A stretch of DNA of 64,000 bases, from NCBI GenBank assembly GCA_947247005.1, contig OX365959.1, positions 40,027,097-40,091,096 on the forward strand, given 5' to 3'. Below the pieces are notes generated by a model. The model ran no database searches. It was not told where the DNA came from and worked only from the letters and a program-made list of their open reading frames with translations. This document shows positions 47,171-61,267 of the stretch, one piece after another (position 1 is the first letter of the stretch; each line of letters opens with the position of its first letter). The translations under genes and the position numbers were made by a program. Origin of the DNA: Spisula solida. Its lineage: Eukaryota; Mollusca; Bivalvia; Venerida; Mactridae.

Positions 47171-50100
47171 GATGAGCGATACTAAACGTCATACAGTCTT
47201 TTTGGAAGTGGACAACAACAACAATTCCTATGTATGTCACATGACATTAAGACAACCAATCAGCAATCAGATTGGGGATCATCGGCGGAAATCTGTCTAG
47301 AATTGAAAACGAAAAGATGAAAAATTGTGAGGTCGCGAACCTTTAATCAGATTGATACATCGTCCTAAGAAATGTCGTCTGTACGGTTACTAAGGCACCG
47401 CATAATAAGATTCTTCCGGGATTTAAACATTTATCGTTGGATCGTTAATTTCCCATCTCAGAGCCGCTTACATCAATGAATTATAAATGAGCTAGCTACA
47501 GCAAAAGCAGAAACCCGCCTTTAAATATAAAATAATTGGATAGCAGATTGATGATCAGTTCGTGTGAGAAAGATCATTACTATAGTAGCTTTTTTACGAT
47601 ATTTATCTATTTAATCACACGTAAATATCGCCATGATGGATGCATTATATGTGTGACCTAGTTTGTTTTGTAATGATCTTAGAGCCATTTTCTAAACACA
47701 TCTTCAACCTCGACTATAATATTATCTTCATCGATCTTCATTGTTTGATAAATGTAAACGATTACTTGTACACATACTCCGTATATAGACAAAAAATAAT
47801 GAACACTGGCAATTGAATTTGGAAGTAAACGCCGCCACCATTAAAGATAAAAAATGGTTCCCGGATTGATCAACGGAAGTGAGATTCTTGTCATCAAATT
47901 CTACGAACTGTTTACATTAGACTGGAAAAAAATTGAAAAGAACTAACAACAAACATATTTGAAAGGTAGTTTTGAAATAAATTCCGTTAAGTCATTTATA
48001 CCATCAGTCACGGAGGTTAATAATGGTTGATTGCACGGTTGAACTGAGCTACGAAACAGTTCTCGACTATTAAACGATGTTAATATTCTTTTCTAAATTA
48101 CGAATTTAGCTCCTCACTACTGTATATTTTTAAACTTAAAGTAGACATAAAAGACGACATTCATTCGTCAAAGCTTCCCTTGTCAACACAGTTAGATCAC
48201 ATGGTATGTGGCGTCATTTCGCAATAAGCAAACGTCCGCCGATTTAAGCCAACCAAGTATAGTATCTGTTTCTATCAAAAATTAATTCAAAGAAGGAAAA
48301 TAAACTTTCTGAAAAACTTTTCAAACATTATTGACAATTGTTATTATTAGTTGTATGACCATACCTACGTACATGCAAAGATGGACGTATTTCTAGATAG
48401 GGAGTTTGGGGCACAGACACAAGACGGAATACACATGACAAAGGATAAAAACCGTAAGTTTTTTCATCATTTAGTGTATTGCAGTGCCAAAAAAAGGAAA
48501 CAAGTTAATAACAAATCTTACAGGAAAAACAGCACTCAACAGAAACAGCAGAATAAAAAGGAACACACGAAATCCTACATCCAAGTGTCTATTGGGGTTT
48601 ATCCATATAAATAATCAGGCACAAAGCAAGTGGGTATACAATCATCCTTATTGAATTAGCTGGTTGGTCCACAAACTTAAACATTGCGGATGTTTTAACC
48701 ACAAAGACAAGATTGTGCCTCAAAATAACAAGATATTTTGACACTTTATACAGTATGAGTGGGTATTTTCGCGGGTCAAATACATGTAGTTGGCGAATTT
48801 CGAGTTTCAAACATTTGGCGTACGGAAGTATTGACTCAATTCACTAACTTTACAACTTATAGAGTTAATGAAAGCACCCCGTACCATTTTATTTGTCGAT
48901 AAGAACTCACCCCTTACATCAATTGGTTTTATGTACGAGTTTCCTTTTAAGAAACTATCGAATTTTGAAACAGTGAAAATTGTGATTCTGGAGGATAATT
49001 TTACACTCCTGAGATCGCGTTGAATAATTCTAACAAAAGTTAACAAATTCTATGTTTAACTCATTCTCCCGTTTCTGTAGAAACGAATGATTGTTGGTGT
49101 TTGTGTTTGTAGTCGACTGAGGCAGGGGTAAGAGCGGGACTATTCGGTTTTCACTGCCTAATTGGCCAATGCCCTACGACTTCGTCGGCAGAGACAGTTG
49201 TGTGTGATACTCTAACGCCATCCCGATAGAATCCTTGGTTCTTTAAAACGTTCTCAATGTATAGCACCGATACACCCGAGACTACCTTTGGGTTACCAAC
49301 CAGGTCATCTCTAGTTGGAGGGAAACACTGAAAAGTACTTCTGAATTTACCAGTGACCATGTCGGGATTATAACCAAGGACATTTAGATTATCCATTCGG
49401 CTACCGCAGCTCCAGAAATTGACTTAAAAAAATATAAAATATGTATTAATAGTAAAGGATGTGCGTTCAATAGAAAAATAGCAAAGATTTACACAAATAT
49501 TACATCATACACGAACATGAAATGAGACCAGTACCATTGAAACATCGCAGACATGCAAATGTGCAGAAAATGGTGCAATTCTTTGCGCAACACCGTTCAT
49601 TTCGCTGATTAAAACCGTTGTGTTTCTATTATAAATTACTCGTATTTCTAAAATGGTAGATTCCAGACGTCATGCCGTCTGCACTATTTCCGCTTAATTC
49701 AATTTACGTGAGGATAATTCCTGGTATTTTGTGTTTTTCACGAAGTATAGCGCTAATAAGATTCGTCCAAGATTCATCCTACTAATTTCATCAAGTTAGA
49801 TATCCGCCACTGACCAAAGAAGCAAAAGAACGTATAATAAGATAATATAATCTTTTGTCCACGGGTTGTCATTGTTTTCAGGATAAAGCCCCGCTGGACA
49901 ATCTAATTAGACAATGTCTTGAACTAACCAAAATCTCGTGTGAATGACATAGAAAATTAACCAAGGAATAGACGTACAGTAGCAGTAGTTTTTCTATGAT
50001 TCGAGAAGCATTTTCTCTCTCCTCATTTTTCCATTGATGCGATGATGTGCCTGTGTTGTGTATAAGAACCATACTAGTTGAAGTCATGGTTAACCATGGG

Positions 50101-51866
50101 TACAAGTAAAGTGAAATCATAGACCAGACGTCAATTGAATATAGTGGGTATGAATTACCTCCCCTGGATAGCACTTTCTTAGGCAACGGACACCTGATGA
50201 CCGTTAACAAAGGCGAGTGCTACGTAGTGCTTTCTACGGGAGGTAATCCATGCATTCTATATTTAATTGAACGGGAGGTAACTGAATAATTGCTAAGGCA
50301 ACGGACACATGATGACCACTGACCACATGTTTGAAAATACAGCAACACGTTATTTACCTAATTTAATTTCCAACTACGTAAATGTCATCGTACGTACATC
50401 AATAACGGACGACAGTTAACCATTTCTGTGCAATTATCCCAATTTTCCTTACATCCAACTTCCGTATATAGCCGAGTTAACAACATTAGTGCATTTGACG
50501 AACGTGTTATTCTCACGGTATCACACAATCGGTATCATATGGACGCTTGATTTTTTTTGTCAATCGTTTATAGACATGCGAGAAAAGAAGTCTGGTTCCC
50601 AAACTTAACAATCTTCGTAGTAAAGAAATGTAATAAAATATCGGGGACGGGAACCAGACTAGACTTTCTCCTGATCCAGAAAGAGATTTTGAATGCTGGC
50701 GGAAGTGCAATTCATGACATTTAACATTAACGCGGGAAATCCCTCGTGCAAAACGTGCACGTGTTATATGTTCCACGCGCAGTAAGCCATCAACGCTGTC
50801 GATTTAGTTTCGTTTTTACGTAAATTAATGTCAATGCACTATTGTAATAAAAAACTTGACATTACCCAGATGCGCCAGTTTAACTTAGATAATTGAATAG
50901 TTTACATTCATTTTGTCAGACATGTTGTTGTTTTAACAATCATGATTATACACAAGAATGGACACACGCTCGAAAAACAGACAGTTTGTAGCTTGATGCT
51001 TTAATTTATAGAAGTACAAATGTTTTTAGAGGACGATGCCATTGTATGTTATGTATTTAGAGTTTTATGTTCACCAAAACATGGACCTAGAAATTATGCC
51101 GGTATGAAATTACAAATGACAATAGAATCTTTTTTTGTTTAAGTTATAGTAAAGATCTAAAACCAGGTTTTATTCAAATACCGATAGGTCGTCACAGTGA
51201 CGATAGGACACTTCTAAAAATAGATCGGATAGTCTTGGGGTAAAAACTATCCTAACACATCTATCACACACCCGTGCTTTCTTCCACAGTGTAATTAATT
51301 TTCGTAATGTTCTGTGATAAAATTCATTGTTAAGTAATTGTATGCAAATGGCGTCATTTGGTTTCCTTTGTTTGTTGTGATGTCGCGTACGTTACCTACG
51401 CCATACAGCGCTGTATATGAGTGGAATTTATTTAGAATGTCTTAAACTTTCTTTTTTTCTGATTTGTGGTGGGTATGTGATAAATAGAATATCCTAAAAC
51501 TCATTGAATAAAACGAATATAAAGCGAAGCAAGCCGCCGCCGCATCATTTTATTCACCTCGTTCCTTAAATTCCATAACAAACAAACAATCATTCAATTT
51601 CCGCTATGTAGACCTATTGTGTTACATATTGATCAGGTAAAAAAACAATTATATAACTACGTACGTCGTCTTGAATGTTCTGAAAGACATTAGTGTGCAT
51701 ATATGTTTTACCTTACTCTTACAATGCTCCGATTTCAAACATTATAATGTAGTTTCTCGATATTTCAAACTGGCTGACAGTTTACTTATCTTTGGACAAG
51801 CGCTGTGATTGGTTTATTAGATTTTCTACTTGCATTTACATTATCTGTTTTATTTCTTTTATTATA
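47171..51866 (+). repeat. Large non-coding duplication, copy A
   Basis: Direct-orientation similarity to 58,284-64,000 starts at GATGAGCGATAC and runs to the point matching the window end; the true 3' limit is unknown. Copy A lacks several segments present in copy B. It contains no long frame. Conserved landmarks include a CCAAT/ATTGG inverted pair at 47,276-47,295, CGTCACAGTGACG at 51,190 and the 14-bp palindrome ATACAGCGCTGTAT at 51,403. The part after about 49,500 is much more similar between copies than the part before it. Confidence 0.93.
49350..49413 (-). mobile_element. tRNA-derived SINE head within copy A
   Basis: The minus strand reads GGAGCTGCGGTAGCCGAATG (A-box) and TTGGTTATAATCCCGAC (B-box-like). 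A related but longer head lies at 60,853-60,925 in copy B. The body probably extends to about 49,110, with two GCCAAT-type words shared by both copies. Confidence 0.5.
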
Positions 51867-53609
51867 TTGGTTATAAGCACTATTGTATTTCTCTCTCTGA
51901 CGAATGTACCACTTTATGTAGCGTGAATTGAACGAGACAGGCGTTTTACGACATGAATTCCGAAGATAAATGGAACGTTGCAGAAATGCGTCGGTGCAAA
52001 AGAATCTTCCTTTCATACAAACAATGGTGGCAGCGCAATTTGAGAGTCTCATCATTTTACCATTTGCATGATAATAGATCCGAAACTAATGCTATTCTTC
52101 TTATCTTGTCCGTATCTCGTTCCTGTCGGTTAAAATCTAACGGTATCTTTAATTGTCGTCTGGTCGCATTTAACGACATTATATTGTTCATCTGCCGATT
52201 TCTAACAGGAAACGTTTGGAATATTAATCCGCCATTATTTATTGCATTTTATGAGCGTGCATGGCCTTTACTGACCATTCATGACCACAATGCTTCCTTA
52301 ATATGCATCTCTCGTACACACTGACCACTTGATATGGCTAACGTCTGCTCTAATTGATCATCTGATAGGCGTCTGGTCAAGACATCTGTCTCTAAATTGA
52401 TATTAGAGTTCGGGTCAAGGTCAGGGGAATGGATACCCTCTGATGCACGGATACTATTCAAATTAGCGAATTAATGAGCTATTTGGGATTGTTAATATTC
52501 ATTTGTTGATCAAACAAGATTATCGAATGCAATTTAAGACAAATAAAAGTTCAATCATGCACGCGCGATATTCGATATCACTGTTTACCTGTTCGGTTGA
52601 TAATTTGGGTCATGGATAAAACCCAGTCTGGACGGATGATATTATCGAGTATAGTTTATTTCCCGTGATTACGCTACCATCCTAATCCAGCTACAGATGA
52701 AAACCGACTGTAACCAAATGACAGTTCAAAGGCGTTTGTGGAAAGTCTGTATATCCTATTAAAAGTCGATGCATGGTTATTAATTTCATTCTTGATATGA
52801 ACTCATGTAACGTAGGCTTTATATCAATGCGTTTACTGACATGTTATTGTAATCTACTTGCTGCAACACCCACATGATATGCACTGATCAAGTACTCAAT
52901 ATGACAGGTGTTGTACCTTTTAAAAGACGCTTCATTCAAATGATTACATCTGATTTCATCCACTTCAAACACACGGTACATGTTGAACAACAACATCAGC
53001 AGAACTATCGGGTTATTCAATCTCATACTACACTAGGCTGCTAGGCCTACACAGAGATCTTACCGTGATCTCAGAACGATCTCTCGAATACCCGTGTTGT
53101 TGGTGGAAAAAATAATTTACACTTCAAAGTCAGGCAGCGTGATGGCAACATATGCAGACATGGCCGCGCTCTGTGAACACCAAATGTCAAGACGTGTCAT
53201 GTTTAAATCAAAGCCATTCAGTGAAAGAATTGCATTTCCGGGCTGTAATGGCATTTACACAACTATCAATGAAAAAAAGATTAATTTGGTAAACAGGTAC
53301 ATTTATACTGCAGCTAAACCTCTAAAATAAGACCATCATAATTATACACACTTAGAAGCTGGTTTAATAATATTGTGGTTGCTTAATTTCATTATTTCTG
53401 TAATATTCTACTTTTATCATTAATGCCATTAATAACTGAAGTTAAATATATGTTGTTTATTATGCACATTGTATTTTATATACATATGCTTTTCATTGTA
53501 AGTTGTTGGTTATTATTTTGGTTGATGTCTTTTTTTCCAGTGTACCATATTGAAAATTGATTTTGCTGTCAAATATGTAATCTACAATAAATAAAGTCGT
53601 TATTGCCGA
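51867..53609. other. Non-coding stretch
   Basis: Nothing supported. A 123-codon plus-strand frame (51,953-52,324) has no domain. Part of this stretch may belong to the duplication, but its counterpart lies beyond the window. Confidence 0.45.
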
Positions 53610-53747
53610 GCCGAGCATAGCCTTTAATAATTTGCCAGTCAGCCTTCTGTTGAAATGTGGCAGGCACAAGAGTGCCTCCACCCGTTTTTGAATCCAGGTC
53701 GTCGGATCAAACGATAGAGCTTCATTCGCATGACTGCACTGCTGTTG
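53610..53747 (-). mobile_element. tRNA-derived SINE, copy 3
   Basis: On the minus strand the degenerate tRNA-like head ends GGTGGAGGCACTC and is followed by CATTTCAACAGAAGGCTGAC and AAAGGCTATGCTCGGC. The tail matches the copies at 18,763 and 43,974. The head is the most diverged of the three. Confidence 0.75.
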
Positions 53748-55380
53748 GTGTAAGCCCAAAAGAATGAAAATAATTACCAGTATGTTTAAGCAAAGACACT
53801 AAACATTATGGTTTGGATTTGGGTTATCCCGGTTGCCATAATTGCGTACATGTTTTGGAAAAGGCTTCAATAACTTGATACAATAACAATACACTCTTAA
53901 CAATGAAACGCATCCACATACAGTAAATTCTTTATGCATAACCTTTTGGATACAAAACACTTTAAAAAACGAATAAAAAATACGTATTGTAAATGTCCAT
54001 CTTTATTTGATCTCAATAATAAAACCACCTCAATAAAGAGACCAGTTTTCATTGGGTCACAAATGTCGTTGTAATGTTGAGGATTAACTACAAACGTTTT
54101 GAGCTCGTTTATTTCATGCAATTTCTCTCTACTGTATAAGTGTTGTAAGCATTAATTTTGCATTTCCACATGTATGATGTTATTTTACCACACATTAGGT
54201 TTTACACTTCAGGTGTTTGACAATAATTGTGATTCATTTCAAGTAGAACATTGTCAATTTGTCACACAAGGAATTTCTGTCTAATTAGATCTTTACCAGG
54301 AAGTAATCTATTGCGAACATTTATGGATAATCAAACCTACACACAAGAAAAGTAAATGGATGATTTATCACAAAAAGGTGACTACTGAATAGATGAAGTA
54401 ACGTTATTAAAGTACAAGACTTTGTAAAGTATATTTATAGTTCTACAAAGGCATTTGTATTGTCATATACTTAAAGATGCATATACTATAATTATTTCCT
54501 TGTTTCTAGTTTTATTCTTTAATGAAATCACCACAATTATATTTCAGCATCATTTAGAGTTTCGTTAGTTAGCTAGATGGGTTCGAAAATATTATATATT
54601 TGAGGAGTGCGTCTTTAATAATGGTTGTGTTTCACGTAGTTTACACATGTTTGAACGAACAATTGAATAATTCCAAAATGGTTCCCATAGGAACAGATGC
54701 ACAATTTAAACACGACTAGAATTACACTGAACAGATATTTGATCTATATGACAGTTGTTGTTCCTAGGAGAAGATAATTTAAATTTGTTGTAGCAAGCGG
54801 CATGTTTTAACATCAAATGGACCCTGAGAACTGTAATGTTTCCCAATGTTTCCCAATGTTCACTCTGACAGAAGATATTTTATTGCACTGTCTCCTGATA
54901 TCTTCTCACTTGTGTTAAAATACCAGCGACCCCTTTTTCAGTACAATAGAACCCTTTTTATAAAGCATTGTTGGACATCTGGCAGCGTTGAAGAAAGTGT
55001 TTAGTTTAAAGGATTACTGCATCAATGCACATTACTTTATTGTTTTGTATATGAATGGAATTCAGATAAATCTTTGTCCATAAATTGATTATTTTATAAA
55101 CCGTACTACATGTACAAAAACATATGTTAGATACATTATAGAATACATTACAATGGTTTGAACCCTTATTTATATCATTGTATGTGTAATACCAGTTACG
55201 TACAAAGAGAATTTCTTTCATGACCTTACATTACCATAAGAAATATTGTACTGTAGTCTGTGGATGAAATTCAAATAATTTCCACCATTATTGCTCTTGT
55301 GATATTTCTAATCGCATTTATTGTGTCGTTCATAGCCGACCTCAATTCAGATAAGACGCTGGTGCCATATTCACGAACTA
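53748..55380. other. Non-coding stretch
   Basis: AT-rich; nothing supported. Confidence 0.5.
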
Positions 55381-55443
55381 ATTTTAAGTCTAAGTTTGAA
55401 ATTGAGTCTAAATAAGACTAAATTTCAAACTTAGACTTAAAAT
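55381..55443. repeat. Hairpin, about 28-bp arms
   Basis: ATTTTAAGTCTAAGTTTGAA and TTCAAACTTAGACTTAAAAT are exact reverse complements, and pairing continues inward with minor mismatch to a loop of a few bases. Flanks (CATATTCACGAACTA) resemble MITE ends, so this may be a MITE remnant. Confidence 0.75.
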
Positions 55444-56429
55444 ATACCAAACTTAAATTTACTAGCATTGGTTTTATTAGCATTTCACTAGAATTTGTCT
55501 GATTAATCGTATGTAACTTTAATTAACATTTTGAAGTCTACATCTGAATGTCATGCTTCAAGTGAATGTGAAGTGACTCCTAGTTTGTACGGTGTTTCAA
55601 GCAAAATATATTCGAACAGTTTTAAAGGAATATAAAGAACAGAATATATTTTAAAAAAACATGAGCATACAACAAACAGACGGTTCATCTGATGTAGAAC
55701 TTCTTCATAAGCGTATGACACATCTTTCTTTATTGTGAAAAATCGTTTAAGAAATGAAAAACATATTTGAAAAATACCCATGAACAATAGGCAACGCAGT
55801 ATAAGAAAATAAATCACTTAATTAAAGTAAGTTTTATATACTTCTAGTTGAAAAGAAGCCTCTAAGAGATCGGCCGACATTTATTGCCGACAGTGAAAAG
55901 CCATGGAAAGCCAGCATAAAGCTAATGTTTCCAGGATCCATTCATAATTAACTGTGAAAATGAGCACTGAATAGCGTTAATGCACCCTATAAAGTGTCAA
56001 ATAGTCGTTTGAGACGCACGTGATCAAGCTTATATAAAAGCCAGCATGTTCGGTTTTGCACATAAACTAGCTTTAATATCGGATATACTTCAAGTCCGTC
56101 TGGTCTATCAATTACTCGCATAAGACAAAAGCTTCTAGAAGTGAAATCCCAATCTTATCTTTCCAGTAGTATCCCATAAATGCCAAACTAATATCATATT
56201 GCTTCGCCAAACTACGTGCAACATTAATAATAGCCCCTTTGGAAATTATTTAGAAGCGATTTAGAATGTAATTATAGCGGTAAATCATATTTAAAACTTT
56301 TTATGTATTGCTGTTTGAATTTGATTTCGATAATGGAACAATTGCGTGTGTTATTTGTTCATAATACATCATCATATGTTCTGGAAACACGTAACCATAT
56401 ATCAGAGGGGTATGTATTATAGCGTATTA
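55444..56429. other. Non-coding stretch
   Basis: Nothing supported. Confidence 0.5.
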
Positions 56430-56780
56430 GGATGATAAATGATAAAGATTAAAGAAGAATGAGAAAAAATAAACTTTTTAAGAAGTGATATGAAAGAATA
56501 AGAACAATAAAGACAACAGAAAGGATAAAAAACGCAGTGAGTATGTAACCGAATAAATGAAGAAGAATATAATAAACGATAAAAGAGACGAATGAAAGAA
56601 CAACAACGACGACAAGAAAAGAATTAAATTAGATGAAGAAAAATGCCGGAATTATAACAATGAAGAATAATTTAGAAAAACGTCAATAATGAAGAATAAA
56701 GATCAAGAAGAATGGAGGAAATATGAAGATAACACATGTAAGAATTTATCTGCAATGAAGAAAACATGGAGAAAAAATAC
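56430..56780 (+). repeat. Purine-rich, strand-asymmetric low-complexity tract
   Basis: About 350 bases of mostly A and G on the plus strand, built from GAAGAATAA, AAAGAA and GATAAA words, with few C or T bases. It is probably a degenerate GAA/AAT microsatellite. It is too irregular for a defined unit. Confidence 0.7.
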
Positions 56781-58283
56781 TATTTCTATAACGCTAGCCT
56801 TCGGGCAATTATTATTTGCATTTAGTTTAGGTTTCCCAAGTGCCCCTAACTAGGTCAACAGGTCTGGCAGTTGCAGACTTAGCAAAGTACCGAGTACCTC
56901 AGTTTGAACCATAAGAGAATTAACACCGGTTTATTACGTAAAGGTATTACACAATGTATAGTTCACAAAGTGTATTACACTGTTTTTATCTAATAAATTC
57001 TAATTGTCTTTCTATTCTAGGTGAAGTAAATTTCCCTAAACCTAATAAAGGCAAATGTCGTAAATATTCTGAAGTCAATTTGAAAATAATCTCATTTCTG
57101 AGACCCGAAAATTCCCCACTGCACGCTAGATTCGAAAAGTAATTAGTATGAACCTGGCAAAGTTTCTACTAATTCGTAAAAAACGCTGTACGTCTCACGC
57201 GTTCCTTATTCAGCATAATATAATTATAGATGCTTCTCTGCTTCTCTGCTTCAAATCTGACTGTATAGAATATATAGAATGCTGAGACATTGCATTCTTG
57301 CATTCTTGCAGATAGTGATATGTGTTTATAAACAAATTACAACACTGTAATAAGTTTATAGACGACCGATTTCTCGCTGAATGCTAGCTAGGGAATTATC
57401 GAGACATACAATAAACTATCTAACTATCTAACTCTAGGATTGTCTTCAATTGTCGCCTTACGGTTGTCATGGTAACGATTTTCTACAGTGATATTAACAA
57501 TATATCGTATCTACACTGTGCGATATGATACTTTATAGTGAACTATGCCACCACGTCGTAACTCTGTGACGCTCTTACTGGAAAATGCTTCATCTCGTTG
57601 CTTTCGTGGATGGATTCGTTCACGAATCAGGGACGAGTTTCATAGACATATCTTAGCTAAGATTCGACTTTTTCATATGCTCTTTTAGGAAAACTAAGAC
57701 AGTTAGTTTATTCAATCACATTTCGGTGAACTATAATTATCTAACATAGCTATTTTACTTGATTCACTGAGTATGCTCTCAACAATCTACGATTAGTTTT
57801 ATCTTGATATGAGATACGAGTCACGATCCCACGAACTTACACTCACGGGTCTCCTCTGTGTCACATGAGAATAAGAAACCAGACGGTATCTACGGGAGTC
57901 ACACGAATAATTAAATTTTGATGCCTTTTGGGTCAAAGTTTCTTCATGTGACTTCCATAGAGTCTCGTCAGAAATCCATTTCACGTGTGATATAGACTGG
58001 ACCCCGGGACACTAATATACTTAAAGACTATGTCAGGAATTTAAAATAAATTCTTTCGCCTTTTGGTATTTTATAAATGCTAGAAAGGAACAAAATATTG
58101 TTTTATCAATACACAGTATTTATCTCTACAAATACATTTTAAAGAACGATTGCCACAAAACAGGATTGTCACACAAAGCCAACGTTACACACAATCAGGA
58201 CCAAAACTGAAATTCTAAATGATCTCAATATCCAGTGTGTCCCCCTTCACTTCACAATAGTGAAATAATGTCAGCAATCTCCT
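56781..58283. other. Non-coding stretch
   Basis: Nothing supported. Small duplications occur at 57,235-57,255 (GCTTCTCT twice) and 57,290-57,310 (GCATTCTT twice). Confidence 0.5.
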
Positions 58284-60852
58284 GATGAGCGATACAAAAC
58301 ATCATAGGTACAGCCTAATATGACAACACATATTGTTGAAACAGACAATAACAACGATAATTCCTTTGTAAGTCACGTGACATTAAGACAACCAATCAGC
58401 AATCAGATTGGGGAGCATCGGCGGATACCTGTCTGGAATTGAAAACGAAACGATGAAAAATTGTGAAGTCGTGAACCTTTAATCAGATTGATACAGCGTC
58501 CTGAGAAATGTCGTCTGTACGGTTACTAAGGCACCGCGTAATAAGATTATTCCGGGATTTAAAAATTTATCGCGGGATCGTTAATTGCCCATCTCAGAGC
58601 CGCTTACACCAATGAATTATAAATGAGCTAGCTACAGCAAAAGTAGTAACCCGCCTTTAAATATAAAATAATTGGATCCCGGATTGATGATCAGTTCGTG
58701 TGTGTACGATCATAACTATAGTAGCTCTTTTACGATTTTTATCTATTTAATCACACGTAAATATCGCCATGATGGATGCATTATATGTGTGACCTAATTT
58801 GTTTTGTAATGATCTTAGAGCCATTTTTTTAAACACATCTTCAACCTCGACTATAATATAATCTTCATCGATCTTTATTGTTTGATAAATGTAAACGATT
58901 ACTTGTACACGTATTCCGTATATAGACAAAAATAATGAACACTGGTAATTGAATTTGGAATTCAACGCCGCCACCATTAAAGATAAAACAAAATGGTTCC
59001 CGGATTGATCACCGGAAGTAAGATTCTTGTCATCAAATTCGGTTTCACAGAACGAAATTGAAAATAACTTAGACTACAACAAACATATTTGAAAGTTAGT
59101 TTTGAAATTCCGTTAAGTCATTTATACTATAAGACAAGGAGTTTAATCATGGTTGATTTCACGGATAAACTGAGCAACGAAATTAGTTCCCCACTATTAA
59201 ATGATGTTAATATTTTTTTCTATACCTACGAATTTAGTTCCTTATGAATAAACTACCGTGCAATTTTTAACTTTCAGTAGACATAACCGAAGACGCTCAT
59301 TCGTCAGAACTATCCTTGACACCGTGTGGCAGGACTGTTAGTTCACGTGGTATGTAACGTCATTTTACAATAAGCAAACGTCCGCCAAAACGATCAGCGT
59401 TTACAATTACATTATTTGTTTCAATAAAAACATTCATTCAAAGTCGGAAAATAAATTTTGTGAGTGTTTTATCTTCATAAATATGATTTCCAAACATTCT
59501 TGGCAATCGTTGTACATGTAATAAGTTGCATGGCCATACCTAAAGGACGTATTTCTATAGAGGGAGTGGGAGCACAGAAACGGGCTACACATTGCATAGG
59601 ATAACAACATATCACCGTAAGGTTTTCTTTGCTATTTATTGTATCGAAGTGTCAAACGAAAAAACGATAGTAACAACCCTGACAGGAAAAGCAGAGCACG
59701 AGAAGCATACAGAGGAACACACAAAGTCCTACTTCCATGTGTCCATTGGGGTTAAACCATAATAAATAACCAGACCCTATTGAAACGGTTACTCAATCTG
59801 GCTCCAGACAAGTGGAATACAGGCACCATTAGTGATTTAACGGGGTATTTTGAAAGGACTGTTATCGAACCTACCTCCTCCCACCCCAAAGGCGGATGTT
59901 TTAAGTTGGCACATGGCAAGTGGACTCACAGTCACCATAATTATCGAATTAGCTGGTTGTTCCCAAACCGGACATTTTGAATAGATCATTTTCGATGTAT
60001 GTGTCTCAAAATAACAGGATAAGAGATTTCGACACTTTAAACAATATGAGTGGATATTTTCGCGGGACAAAAAGAATTTTGAATTTCAAACATTTGGCGT
60101 GTGGAAATATTCGCGATTTTTCTTTGAATGCCGAAATTCACGTGAGGGAAAATGTTGACGAATTAGATAAATTCACAAATTCGCCAACAGTTTCAAGTCA
60201 CAAACTTTACCACTTATAGAGTAAACGAAAGCAACATTTACTTGGTCGATACGATCAGCTCTTACATCAGCACTTAGCCTATATTTAGTGGTATAAGAAA
60301 AACAGAAATAACTAAAACAAGTTAATGTGCTCCATAATTATACAGTTGTCTGGAATTTAATGAATACTTTGCTTGGGTCCTTTCTTTAAATGTATTTCGA
60401 TCAATTAGTGTTATGTACGAGTTACCTTATAAGAAACTACTATCTAATAAGTATCGAACGTTGAGTTTCAAATTATGCTTCTGAGGATACTTGCACATTC
60501 CAAAGATCGCGTTAAATTGTTCTAACAAAAGTTAACAAATACTCTGTTTTAATTAATTCTCCAGTTTCGATGGAAACCAATATTTATTTTTGTTTGTGTG
60601 TTTGTGGTCGACCAAGGCAGTGGTAAGAGCGTTGGTATTCGGTTTTCCCTGCCCGATTTGCCAATGACCTCCGACGTCGAGGGAAGAGACAGTTGTGTGT
60701 TACAAGTAATCCTGGTGCACTACTCTAGCGATTTCCGAATAGATACATCGCTTCTAAAATATTCTCGGTGTATAGAACCTATACACACGAGTTACCAACC
60801 AGTTTATATCTTCATGTAGTTGGGTGGCGCGGAATCGCTTAATTACCAGTGA

Positions 60853-60925
60853 CTATGTCGGGATTCCATCCAGGTGCATCCAGCTTAGTAGTTGAGAGCG
60901 TTATCCCTTCGGCCACCGCGCCACC
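60853..60925 (-). mobile_element. tRNA-derived SINE head within copy B
   Basis: The minus strand reads GGTGGCGCGGTGGCCGAAGG (A-box), then CTCTCAACTACTAAGCTGG and a B-box-like GGATGGAATCCCGAC. It corresponds to 49,350-49,413 in copy A but keeps a longer anticodon-arm region, so copy A has a deletion or copy B is closer to the ancestor. Confidence 0.55.
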
Positions 60926-61267
60926 AGATATTTACTGGTAACATTTGTATTAATAGTAAATGATGTGCGTTCACTTAAACTAGACGTACCACAAAGTAAG
61001 TTAAGTTACCAGTTTTCGAGGGCCGCTTTCAGTTAAGTATTTAGACGTTCAGTTACACTTTGACATTTTAACTTCCCTAGTCATTATGCTATCTAATGAA
61101 AGCTGCATTCAGGTATCACAGGAGAGACTATTTATCTCCTGATTTATCTGAACCCAACATCGAGATACTGCGCCTAGAAATATCGAACATGTACAGACAA
61201 CGTCCTCACAGGTACCAATTCACACCTTAGTCGAATAGAACATTGTGGGTTATTCTTGCTCAGAGAA

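Noticed and set aside
51953..52324. 123-codon plus-strand frame
   Set aside because: No domain, low-complexity composition typical of random AT-rich DNA, and overlapped by a frame on the other strand.
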